Source: JABFRJ01 sp963847145
GTDB taxonomy: Bacteria > Pseudomonadota > Alphaproteobacteria > Rhizobiales > Hyphomicrobiaceae
Length of the DNA stretch: 64,000 nt
NCBI GenBank assembly: GCA_963847145.1
Contig: CAWJYN010000006.1
Coordinates: forward strand, 72,579-136,578
Direction of reading: 5' to 3'
In this document: one piece after another, positions 9,198 to 17,341 of the stretch
Layout of the letters: every line of letters starts with the position of its first letter
How positions within the stretch are numbered: the first letter of the stretch is position 1
Translations under genes and position numbers: made by a program
The notes under the pieces: generated by a model
Seen by the model: only the letters and a program-made list of their open reading frames with translations
The model's database searches: none
Told to the model about the DNA's origin: nothing

Positions 9198-9707
9198 ATG
9201 GATACTGTTTCCAGGCTTCCCGATGCTTCAAAGCGCGATCTTCTGGCTGGAGCGACCTTCGCTGATGCTTTCAGTATCGATGTCGCAGGGCGCGACATGG
9301 ATGCCCAAACGGCTGCCGAACGGGTGTTCGCCGCGGCCCCGGCTTGGGTCAATCGGCTGCTGTGGCTGCGCGATGTTCTGGTGCGGCCGCTCGGCCTCAA
9401 AGGCACGGGAGACGAGCGCCTGCGGGCTGCAGACTACATCGGCTTCTTTCCGTGCCTCAGCAGGACGCCGGCGTGCATCGTGATGGGGTTTGACGACGCG
9501 CATCTTGATTTCCGGGTCGCTGTTGATGTTGCCGGCATTGACGGCGTTGACGGCATGAGCCGGGTGACGGCAACAACGCTGGTGCGGCCGCACAACCTGT
9601 TTGGCCGCGCTTATCTCGCCTGTGTGATGCCGTTTCATAAGCTGATCGTTCCGGCGATGCTGCGCCGACTTCGGCAGCCGGCGCTGGTTCAGACGGACGG
9701 CCGATAA
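9198..9707 (+). CDS. DUF2867 domain protein
   Basis: 169 residues from ATG 9198, chosen because GGAGG lies six bases upstream; the frame is open further 5' without a ribosome-binding site. The pattern ADAFSIDVAGRDMDAQTAAERVF, then WVNRLLWLRDVLVRPLGLK, DYIGFFPCL and TLVRPHNLFGRAYLACVMPFHKLIVPAMLRR is characteristic of DUF2867, a family of unknown biochemistry often found near membrane or lipid genes. The C-terminal part is amphipathic and could associate with the membrane. It is divergent from kdsD and 210 bases upstream of the cysteine synthase. Confidence 0.75.
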   Translation: MDTVSRLPDASKRDLLAGATFADAFSIDVAGRDMDAQTAAERVFAAAPAWVNRLLWLRDVLVRPLGLKGTGDERLRAADYIGFFPCLSRTPACIVMGFDDAHLDFRVAVDVAGIDGVDGMSRVTATTLVRPHNLFGRAYLACVMPFHKLIVPAMLRRLRQPALVQTDGR

Positions 9708-9918
9708 GAAAATTGATGCACTGGGCCGCTGGTTGGGAAACAATCTGACCGTGTGGTCTTGCTTGCGGAGCATGAAATATCGCGAGGTGGCGTTGCTACG
9801 CCAATCGCGATGTGTGCGCCGGCGGCCGTCATGTGCGCGGGGCGGTGACGAGACATTGCATCGGCATGGCTGCTTCCATAGTCTGCGGCCAATATCGCCC
9901 CGCACGAAAGGCCCAGCC

Positions 9919-11007
9919 ATGACCTTCCCTCCGCCCAAGTCCATTCGCACGACTGCCGGCCGCGGCCAGCTATATGACAGCATTCTCGATACGGTGGGCA
10001 ACACGCCGTGTGTGCGGATCAACTCGCTGGCGCCAAGCCATGTGACGATCTACGTCAAAGCGGAGTTCTTCAATCCAGCCAGTTCGGTGAAGGACCGATT
10101 GGCGGCCAACATCATCGAGGCGGCAGAGCGTGACGGCCGGCTGAAGCCGGGGCAGACCGTGGTGGAGGCGACCAGCGGCAATACCGGCATTGGTCTGGCC
10201 ATGGTGTGCGCAGCCAAAGGGTATCCGTTCGTCGTCACCATGCATGATGGATTTTCGATCGAGCGGCGCAAACTGATGCGCTTTTTTGGCGCTAAAGTTA
10301 TCCTGACGCCGAAAGCGCACAAGGCCATCGGCATGTACCAGAAGGCTGTTGAGCTGGCCGAAGCCAACGGCTGGTTCCTGGCCAGTCAGTTCGAGAGCAG
10401 CGCCAACGCGGACATCCACGAGAGTACGACGGGCCGGGAGATCGTTGCCGACTTCAAGGGTCAGCGTCTCGACTACTGGGTGACGGGTTATGGGACCGGT
10501 GGCACGGTGTCGGGCGTCGCGCGGGTGCTGCGCCGCGAGCGGCCGGAGACCAAGATCGTGCTCAGCGAGCCGGCCAACGCTGCGCTGCTGGCAAGTGGCG
10601 TTACGCAGCAGCGCGGCAAGAACAATGCGCCGACGGTCACTCATCCCGCCTTCACGCCGCATCCGATCCAAGGTTGGACACCAGACTTTATTCCTTACGT
10701 CCTGCAGGAAGCGGTCGATAAGAAGTTTTATGACGAGCTGATCCCTGTTACTGGCCCCGACAGTATCGCCTGGGCGCGCAAGCTGGCGCAGAAGGAAGGT
10801 ATTCTCACAGGCATCTCCGGCGGCGGCACATTTGCCATCGCGATGCAGATTGCTGCAAAAGCCGCGCCCGGCTCGATCATTCTTTGCATGCTCCCCGATA
10901 CCGGCGAACGCTATCTGTCGTCACCGCTGTTCGAGGGTATTCCCGAAGAAATGACGGCGGACGAAGTGGGATTGTCGAAATCGACGCCAGGGTATCAGAT
11001 GGGGTGA
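9919..11007 (+). CDS. cysK: Cysteine synthase, PLP-dependent
   Basis: 362 residues from ATG 9919 with AAAGG upstream. Fold-type II PLP enzyme: the Schiff-base lysine lies in NPASSVKDRLA, the substrate loop is EATSGNTGIGLA, the phosphate-binding loop is GYGTGGTVSGVARVL and the PLP ring contact is GISGGGTFAIA. It makes cysteine from O-acetylserine and sulfide in the cytosol. An insertion between the phosphate loop and the C-terminal helices (LASGVTQQRGKNNAPTVTHP) makes it longer than E. coli CysK and is a feature of one alphaproteobacterial subgroup, to my recollection. A longer upstream frame from 9733 has no support. Confidence 0.88.
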   Translation: MTFPPPKSIRTTAGRGQLYDSILDTVGNTPCVRINSLAPSHVTIYVKAEFFNPASSVKDRLAANIIEAAERDGRLKPGQTVVEATSGNTGIGLAMVCAAKGYPFVVTMHDGFSIERRKLMRFFGAKVILTPKAHKAIGMYQKAVELAEANGWFLASQFESSANADIHESTTGREIVADFKGQRLDYWVTGYGTGGTVSGVARVLRRERPETKIVLSEPANAALLASGVTQQRGKNNAPTVTHPAFTPHPIQGWTPDFIPYVLQEAVDKKFYDELIPVTGPDSIAWARKLAQKEGILTGISGGGTFAIAMQIAAKAAPGSIILCMLPDTGERYLSSPLFEGIPEEMTADEVGLSKSTPGYQMG

Positions 11008-11108
11008 TGCCGCCGCGCAGCGAATGTCTTCACGCCGCTTCGGAGCTGGACAGTGCGGGAGCGGGCGATTAGCCTTCAATCCATTGTATAGTGATTGGAG
11101 ATTGATCG

Positions 11109-12662
11109 ATGGCGGATATTTTTATCAGTTATGCCAAGGATGATCGCGCGACGATCGACGCATTGAGCGAGGACCTGGAGAAGCTCGGTTACTCCCATTG
11201 GTACGATGCGGGATTGCTCCCAGGCCATAGCTGGCGCCAACGGATCAGAAGTGAGATTGAAAAGGCGGCCGTGATTGTTGTTCTCTGGAGCCCGCACTCG
11301 GTCAACTCGAAATTCGTGCTCGATGAGGTCGATAAAGCCGGAAAGCTCGAAAAACCTGTCATTCCACTTAGAATGAAGGGCTTTGACACCGCGAATCTCC
11401 CCTTGGAGCATGGTGAGACGCAGGCGTGCCTCGTCAGCAATATTGATGCGATCAAGCGGGCGCTTGAGGAGCTGGGCGTCAAAACTCGCCTCGCACCGCA
11501 AACACCCACGGCTCCACCGGGTAAGGGACTTACAGCGCAGACGATCTTCCGTTCCGCTGTGCCCGAACTTACGTTGATTGATCGCACGGCTTCGAACGAA
11601 GGCAAGAAGGTCACGACGGCGCTGGAAATGTCGGGACTGTGCGTCCGGCTCTGTGGCCCCACCCGCTCAGGCAAGACGGTGCTGATTGATCAGGTAATGG
11701 CGGACAGGAATGCCTTTTACCTGTCTGGCGGTGTCATCACCGATCTTGCCTCGTTTCATGACTATCTGGCAGTCCAGCTCGATCCCCCGCTGGCTGTGCC
11801 TGCCAATGAAGCAATGCTTATGACCAAGGTTCTCGCTGCAAAGCGACCGATCATCGTCGACGACTATCATCGGATCAATCCACAGACGCGTCAGGCATTG
11901 ATCAAACGGATGCAGACCTTTGTGGATGCCGATCTTCTTGTGGTGCTCGTGTCGTGGACGGACGTGGACGGAGAACGAATCGAAAAGGATCCAGGGATTG
12001 GCGGGCGATCAGAGCATGTGCAGATGTCACTTTGGACGGAGGCAGATATTCAGCAGATCGGGCAGATCGGCTTTACGGAAGGACTGAAAGTCAAGATCAG
12101 CCCACAGACCCTGGCAGCCATTACCAAGCAGTCATTCCGAAATCCGTCTTTGATGCAGCAGTACTGCTACGCTGTCGCTGAAAAGTGCGGCGTGCTCAAA
12201 CCGCAGACGACGCCGAAAACGGTGTCTATGTCGGCTGACGATCTACATGCTACTTTTGTCGCCGCCTGCAACCAAACGCGGCGTAATTTTGAAGGCTGGA
12301 TCGAACGGCCAAACGACGAAAAGCATGACCTCAAGACGGGCCGGCGAACGTCGATCTTTGGCATAATCCTTCTCGCTGTCGCCAAGATGGAGCCCATCCA
12401 TACGATGACAACGGCGACGCTGGCGCGCAACATGAAGGATAAGCTGGCAAATAGTGAGTGGGTTACGGGACCGATCGCTGAGAACGCTGTACGCGACTTC
12501 ATAAAGCGGCTGGAAGGTAATACACATCGACACACGGCGATCGATTTTGCGAACGGGAAGCTGCACATTCACCCATTCTTTAAGCGTTATCTCTTATGGG
12601 ATTTTCTGCCGTCGAAGGGGTATCCCTATCCAGACCTGACGGGGTATTCGGACGAAAAATAA
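11109..12662 (+). CDS. TIR domain-P-loop ATPase protein (candidate immune sensor)
   Basis: 517 residues. Residues 1-125 are a TIR domain: box 1 ADIFISYAKDDR, then HWYDAGLLPGHSWRQRI, VIVVLWSPHSVNSKFVLDEV with Glu73 at the position of the NADase glutamate, and KPVIPLRM. A short Pro-rich linker leads to a P-loop NTPase of AAA/STAND appearance (CGPTRSGKT, Walker A at 183-190; RPIIVDD, Walker B at 247-252). A helical C-terminal region of about 200 residues ends in HPFFKRYLLWDFLPS. There are no recognisable repeats. TIR-STAND proteins are known anti-phage effectors that deplete NAD. This one is solitary, 100 bases after cysK and just before the CitE-like gene. Target and function are inferred. Confidence 0.8.
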   Translation: MADIFISYAKDDRATIDALSEDLEKLGYSHWYDAGLLPGHSWRQRIRSEIEKAAVIVVLWSPHSVNSKFVLDEVDKAGKLEKPVIPLRMKGFDTANLPLEHGETQACLVSNIDAIKRALEELGVKTRLAPQTPTAPPGKGLTAQTIFRSAVPELTLIDRTASNEGKKVTTALEMSGLCVRLCGPTRSGKTVLIDQVMADRNAFYLSGGVITDLASFHDYLAVQLDPPLAVPANEAMLMTKVLAAKRPIIVDDYHRINPQTRQALIKRMQTFVDADLLVVLVSWTDVDGERIEKDPGIGGRSEHVQMSLWTEADIQQIGQIGFTEGLKVKISPQTLAAITKQSFRNPSLMQQYCYAVAEKCGVLKPQTTPKTVSMSADDLHATFVAACNQTRRNFEGWIERPNDEKHDLKTGRRTSIFGIILLAVAKMEPIHTMTTATLARNMKDKLANSEWVTGPIAENAVRDFIKRLEGNTHRHTAIDFANGKLHIHPFFKRYLLWDFLPSKGYPYPDLTGYSDEK

Positions 12663-12751
12663 CGGGTGCCGGAGTTGCCCGGCCGTGGCATGTCCTATCG
12701 ATCATCGTTTCTTGCCGCCTGTGCGGTGGGTTCTCACTGGCAGCGGGTTCC

Positions 12752-13630
12752 ATGCGTTCTCTTCTCTTTGTGCCTGCTGATAGCGAAAAGAAGCTGGGGA
12801 AGGCGTTGTCGGTTGGTGCTGACTGCCTGATTCTTGATTTAGAGGACGCGGTGGCGCCAGCGCGCAAGGCGGCAGCGCGGCCGCTGGCGGCGGCGTTTGT
12901 GCGTGAGACGCGCGGTAAACCCAATCGCCCCAGACTGTATGTGCGCATCAACGCGCTTGATACGGATGAGTGGGAGGCCGATCTGGCCGCGGTGCTGCCC
13001 GCGCAGCCTGATGGCATTATGCACCCGAAACCGCGCAGTTCGGAGGATGTCGACCGCCTGGCCATGGCGCTTGATCACGCGGAAGCAAAGGCTGGTATTG
13101 CCAGCGGGGCAACACGCATCATCGCCATCACCACCGAAGTGCCGATGGCTATCCTCACAATGCCGAGTTATCTGAGCGCTAGTGCGCGGCTCGAAGGCTT
13201 GACCTGGGGCGCGGAAGATCTGTCGGCACTGGTTGGCTCTTCGGTCACGCGTGAGCCTGGCGGCGGCTGGACGTCGCCCTACCGGCTGGCGCGCGATCTC
13301 TGCCTGTTCACGGCGCTGGCCGCAGGCCGGCAGCCGATTGACACGGTTTACGTCGATTTCCGGGACGGCGCTGGCCTGGCTGAGGAAGCGCGCATCGCTG
13401 CTCGCGACGGTTTTACCGGCAAGATGGCGATCCATCCTGATCAAGTTGCCGCTATCAATGACGCGTTCACGCCCAGTGCTGCCGAGATTGGGTGGGCCCA
13501 TGAAATTGTGGCGCTGTTTCGCGAAAACCCGGGTGCGGGGGCTCTTTCGCTGCGCGGGCAGATGATCGACCGGCCGCATGCGGTGCGCGCGGCCCGGATC
13601 TTGGCGCGGGCTAAGCTCGCTGGTCTTTGA
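12752..13630 (+). CDS. HpcH/HpaI aldolase/citrate lyase family protein (CitE-like)
   Basis: 292 residues from ATG 12752. TIM-barrel CitE-like lyase: RSLLFVPADSEKKLGKAL, the acidic metal/phosphate site LILDLEDAVAP, RLYVRINALDT, GIMHPKPRS, AITTEVPMAIL and the second acidic residue in LTWGAEDLSAL. The end KMAIHPDQVAAIN is also typical. Stand-alone members act as beta-methylmalyl-CoA or malyl-CoA lyases/thioesterases rather than as citrate lyase subunits. The specific substrate cannot be told. The Shine-Dalgarno match is weak. The 5' extension to 12596 overlaps the TIR gene and is not supported. Confidence 0.85.
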   Translation: MRSLLFVPADSEKKLGKALSVGADCLILDLEDAVAPARKAAARPLAAAFVRETRGKPNRPRLYVRINALDTDEWEADLAAVLPAQPDGIMHPKPRSSEDVDRLAMALDHAEAKAGIASGATRIIAITTEVPMAILTMPSYLSASARLEGLTWGAEDLSALVGSSVTREPGGGWTSPYRLARDLCLFTALAAGRQPIDTVYVDFRDGAGLAEEARIAARDGFTGKMAIHPDQVAAINDAFTPSAAEIGWAHEIVALFRENPGAGALSLRGQMIDRPHAVRAARILARAKLAGL

Positions 13631-13659
13631 GCACAGCCACGCCCATCAAGATTTGTGCG

Positions 13660-14442
13660 TCATGCGGCCCCAGCCGCTGATTTGGTGGTGGCAAGAACCA
13701 CGCCCGCGCGGACATGGGCGAGGGCCGTAAATGCTGTGCGGCCTAGCGGCAGTGACTCGAGCCGTGCCAGTTTTTGTAAACGCGCATGGCGCAAGCGATA
13801 GGCGATATATGACGCTGACAGGTCGCGCGGCGTGGTTCCAATTGCTTCTTTGAGCAGTTGCCTGGCATGACGGCCGGTGCGGTAGTAGCAGTCCGATTGC
13901 ATGGCGCGGGTCCCTGCTTCTGACCACGCCTGCGCCGACTGTCCTGGGACGCGGTCCAAGCCAAATCCGCAGCGGTGGGACATTGCGAGATAGCGCCGCT
14001 GAGCGGCAGGCCGAGCCTGCAGCCAATGCGCAAAATACAGACCCACATGACCTTCGTACCAGGTATCCGAGAGCGGGAACAAACTCAGGAGAATGCCGTT
14101 TGGTTTCAACACTCGAGCGATGTCTTTCAAGACCATCTGAAGATCGGCGACATGTTCGAAGACCTGATTGGCGATGACCAGATCGAAGTGTGCTTCGGGG
14201 AAGGGAAGTTGATTGGAAATCGAGACGATGGTGCCGGCCAACTCCGGAGGCAGCTGATTCAAGTAGTCGGCATAGCGTCCATCGAAAGTATCGGCGCCAA
14301 AGACTTTCAGGCCACGTGCGCGACCGAGCTTTACAACGCCACCGGCGCCGCAGCCGTAGTCGAGGATGGTTGGGTCAGACTGCCCAGTCAGTGCGACGCC
14401 GGCATCGAGAACGTAGTGGTGATTGGCGGCGCCGTGGCTCAT
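13660..14442 (-). CDS. Class I SAM-dependent methyltransferase
   Basis: 260 residues. Motif I is ILDYGCGAGGVVKLG and is followed by the acidic residue in VFGADTFDGRY. Motif II is FDLVIANQVFEHV and motif III is IARVLKPNGILLSLFP, which places it with the Methyltransf_11-like class. The C-terminal 100 residues (WLQARPAAQRRYLAMSHR, YYRTGRHARQLLKE) are unassigned and Arg-rich. Substrate unknown; proteins of this shape often occur in polysaccharide or lipid loci. It converges with the CitE-like gene, 30 bases apart. Confidence 0.8.
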   Translation of the reverse strand: MSHGAANHHYVLDAGVALTGQSDPTILDYGCGAGGVVKLGRARGLKVFGADTFDGRYADYLNQLPPELAGTIVSISNQLPFPEAHFDLVIANQVFEHVADLQMVLKDIARVLKPNGILLSLFPLSDTWYEGHVGLYFAHWLQARPAAQRRYLAMSHRCGFGLDRVPGQSAQAWSEAGTRAMQSDCYYRTGRHARQLLKEAIGTTPRDLSASYIAYRLRHARLQKLARLESLPLGRTAFTALAHVRAGVVLATTKSAAGAA

Positions 14443-14702
14443 TCGTCAATTTTCCGTTGGTCAGGTTGGCTGGCTGGCATGTGCGGCGAGACGATAGCAC
14501 TTTTGTAGAGCTGCGCTTGATACCGGAGGAGCGGTACAGATTTTTCAGGCTGCGCTCCAGCTCCACTGCCGTCTGGCCCAGCCGCGCACAAAAGTTTACG
14601 AAGACTTAAGATTGGAGGCGCGTGCGGGCACGGAGTGTGGGAGGGTATCGCGTTGCGGTTGCAAGGCTGCGGCGCGGGTTCTCTGTTGGCGGTTTGTGTT
14701 TG

Positions 14703-15131
14703 ATGACGCCGTTTGTGTTTGCGTTGCGCGGGATTGTGCTGGTGCTGGCGGCGTTGGCCGTGAGCTTGCCGTTAGGCGTTGTCGGCAGTTGGCCAGGTCA
14801 GGCGGCGCGGGAACTGACGCTTGAGCGGGCGCCAGCTGGCGTGCGGCTCGAGATCCTGGTGTTTGAGGCGGAGGCCTGCGCCTACTGCGAAATCTTCCGG
14901 CGGGATGTAGCGCCGCGCTACCGGTTTGCGCCACTGGCTGCGCAGGCGCCGTTGCGGTTCATTGATGTCGGCAAGGTCGATGTGGACCGCATGGGGCTCA
15001 CGTCGCGGCTCGATATATTGCCGACGACGGTGCTGTTCAAAGATGGCCGCGAGGTTGAACGCATCACAGGCTTAACGGCAGCGGAGACCTATTACCGGCT
15101 GCTGCACTACATGATCTCGAAGAACGAATAA
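14703..15131 (+). CDS. Membrane-anchored thioredoxin-like protein
   Basis: 142 residues from ATG 14703 (MTPFVFALRGIVLVLAALAV). One N-terminal hydrophobic helix serves as signal or anchor, so the rest is periplasmic. The thioredoxin fold shows the active-site CxxC in EACAYCEIFRRDVAPRY and the cis-Pro loop in LDILPTTVLFKDGREVERI. Similar to SoxW/thioredoxin-fold oxidoreductases that keep periplasmic thiols reduced or oxidised. An upstream GTG at 14622 would add 27 basic residues before the anchor and is less likely. Followed after about 140 bases by the DUF2853 gene. Confidence 0.78.
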   Translation: MTPFVFALRGIVLVLAALAVSLPLGVVGSWPGQAARELTLERAPAGVRLEILVFEAEACAYCEIFRRDVAPRYRFAPLAAQAPLRFIDVGKVDVDRMGLTSRLDILPTTVLFKDGREVERITGLTAAETYYRLLHYMISKNE

Positions 15132-15268
15132 CGGGTTCGGCAGCTACGGAATTGAGCGCAATCGTCGAAAATCGGCTGCTGTGAACTTTGCTTTGGCCAC
15201 AATCTGGCGTAGCCTGATCATGGCTTTGCCGACCGATCTGGCTTACCCAACCCAAGGAGACTTCGCCG

Positions 15269-15586
15269 ATGACGATCGACCATCATGCCATCTTGAAAAA
15301 GTACGCCCCGGCGGCTGACGAAAAGCACGCCGCCGCCATTATCAAGCATCTTGGCATCGCCATGAAGGGCACCGACAGCCAGCTCGTGGCTTGCTCCAGC
15401 AAAGATGAGTTGGCGACAGTGCGCGAAAGCTGGTTGAAGAAGAAGCTGGCGCTGACGCAGGCTGACGCCGATCTCGACAAGGCGGTGCACGCCGTCTGCG
15501 ATACGATGAAGGCCGAGAAAGACAAGTCGCGCGTGGCGTTTTATTATTTGTTGGCTGCGCACTTCGGCAAACTTGGCGCGCTTTGA
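15269..15586 (+). CDS. DUF2853 family protein
   Basis: 105 residues with a strong ribosome-binding site (CAAGGAGAC) before ATG 15269. Almost entirely helical and charged (ILKKYAPAADEKHAAAIIKHLG, then SKDELATVRESWLKKKLAL and AFYYLLAAHFGKL). The sequence fits DUF2853, a family of small proteins known structurally but without assigned function. No signal peptide, so cytosolic. It converges with the MFS transporter gene, 71 bases away. Confidence 0.8.
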   Translation: MTIDHHAILKKYAPAADEKHAAAIIKHLGIAMKGTDSQLVACSSKDELATVRESWLKKKLALTQADADLDKAVHAVCDTMKAEKDKSRVAFYYLLAAHFGKLGAL

Positions 15587-15657
15587 TCAGACGGTCGATG
15601 CCCGGTTGGGTCTGGCCATCGCTTGACCCAACTTTTTACTCAGGACGTCAGCGCTTC

Positions 15658-16920
15658 TCAAGTGGCCAGCGACGGCGCGCGGCTGGTGCCGGTCTTGCTG
15701 CGCCGGATCAATTCTAGCGCAATGACGACATTGAGCAGGTTCCAGGCGATCCCGTTGAGGAACGCCGCATGATAGCCGCCGCTCAGGTCGTAGATGATGC
15801 CTGACAGCCAGCCGCCGACAGCCATGCCGGCTACGGTCGACATCAGCACCGCACTGACGCGCGTGCCGGCTTCAGCGGCGGGATAAACTTCCCGCACGAT
15901 GATCGCATAGCTTGGTACAATGCCACCTTGCGACAGCCCGAACAGCGCCGAGATGATGTAAAGCGCCGTTAAGCCATCAAACGGCAAGAACAACGTCAGC
16001 ATTACCGCTTGCATCGACGAGCCGATCGCCAAGGCGTACAAGCCGCCCATGCGGTCTGACATGTAGCCTGAAATCAGCCGGCTAATGACGCCGCCAATGA
16101 ACATCAGGGACAGCATTTGCGCCCCGGCCTTAAGGCCATAGCCCAAGTCGCCGCAGTAGGCGATGATGTGCACTTGCGGCATCGACATGCCGACGCAGCA
16201 TGCAATTCCCGCCAGCATCAACAATGCCTGCAGCGAGCCTGGATTGAAGCCGAGCGGGCGATTGACGGCGTTTGAGCCGTCGGCGAGAGATGCCAAAACA
16301 GGCGGCGCCTGTGGCGGCGGCGGACGGCGCATCAACAGGATCAGCGGCAGGATCGTCACCACGCAGATCGCGCCGATGCCAACGTAGGTCTGCCGCCAAC
16401 CGAAAGTCTCGATCACTGCCGTCAGGATCGGCGGCCAAACCGCACCGGCGATGTAGTTGCCGCTGGCTACGAGCGCCACCGCGATCCCGCGCCGCCGCGT
16501 AAACCACAGCGAGATATCAGCCACCAGCGGCCCGAACGTGGCCGACCCGCCGAGCCCACCAATCAGCAGGCCCTGTACCAGTACGAACTGCCACATGCTT
16601 TGCACCAGGCTGCCGGCAACATAACCAACACCCAGCATGATGGCGCCGAAGGTGAGCGGCGTCGTAATGCCAAAGCGGTCAGCCAACCGCCCCATGATAA
16701 TACCGCCGCCTGCCAACCCGAGCATCGTTAGCGTATAGGGCAGTGAAGCGGTGCCGCGGCTCACACCAAACTCGGCCTGCACGGCCGGTAATGCCACGGC
16801 GACTGACCACATGGCGACGCCACCGATGGTGCCGATCAGCACGGCCGCGATCAGGCGCACCCACGCATAGGCGGTTTCCTGCCCAGGTTCGTTCCGGGCG
16901 GGTGCTGTCGGCGTGCTCAT
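15658..16920 (-). CDS. MFS transporter
   Basis: 420 residues from ATG 16920, with AGGGAG upstream; the frame opens 19 codons earlier without support. About twelve hydrophobic helices with the MFS inter-helix motif GRLADRFGITTPL between helices 2 and 3 and SGYMSDRMGGLY between helices 8 and 9. The sequence style (FGPLVADISLWFTRRRGIAVALVASGNYIAGAVW split here by description) matches the OFA/monocarboxylate-type branch of the family. Likely a proton-coupled importer of small organic acids in the inner membrane; substrate not determined. Divergent from the indolepyruvate oxidoreductase gene with 420 bases between. Confidence 0.85.
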   Translation of the reverse strand: MSTPTAPARNEPGQETAYAWVRLIAAVLIGTIGGVAMWSVAVALPAVQAEFGVSRGTASLPYTLTMLGLAGGGIIMGRLADRFGITTPLTFGAIMLGVGYVAGSLVQSMWQFVLVQGLLIGGLGGSATFGPLVADISLWFTRRRGIAVALVASGNYIAGAVWPPILTAVIETFGWRQTYVGIGAICVVTILPLILLMRRPPPPQAPPVLASLADGSNAVNRPLGFNPGSLQALLMLAGIACCVGMSMPQVHIIAYCGDLGYGLKAGAQMLSLMFIGGVISRLISGYMSDRMGGLYALAIGSSMQAVMLTLFLPFDGLTALYIISALFGLSQGGIVPSYAIIVREVYPAAEAGTRVSAVLMSTVAGMAVGGWLSGIIYDLSGGYHAAFLNGIAWNLLNVVIALELIRRSKTGTSRAPSLAT

Positions 16921-17341
16921 GTGTGGCGATCTCCCTACCCCGCGCATAGCAGGCGATGTGCACCTTCGCACTGGCATTTCGAGACGACGTTGCGGATTTT
17001 CATGGAGCCAGATACCGCTAGTGCATGGCCGCCGAGCTTGCTGCGCATGGCTTGTCCTGCCGAGGCAGGACCACGCGAAATTTTATTGCGCGCAGTGCAC
17101 TGGCGGTGCGAGATTGATTTAGTCAGGCGCGGTCCCACATCAGCTTCGCATCGGTCTGCTCAAAAAGTGCGCTGGGTGGCCAGCGGGGCCGGCTGCCGCG
17201 CTGGAATTGCTGCCGTGTGGGAACTCTGTCAGCATCTCTGTCCTAGTTCTGGCATAAGTCTTGGCCTAAGTGCTGGCCGGTGAACTGCTATCAAAAGGGC
17301 GCTGCGAAACAGGCGCCTGATAACAAACGGTGAGGACCCCC
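16921..17341. other. Intergenic region between MFS and iorAB-type genes
   Basis: About 420 bases between divergent genes, expected to hold both promoters. I see a TTGGCCTAAGTGCTGGCC-like stretch around 17262-17280 but no clear operator, RNA gene or coding frame. Confidence 0.35.

Noticed and set aside
13471..14026. Additional small genes in the CitE-methyltransferase convergent zone
   Set aside because: All frames there are shadows of the two identified genes.
16921..17341. Riboswitch upstream of the indolepyruvate oxidoreductase
   Set aside because: No conserved riboswitch core (TPP THI-box or others) could be recognised.
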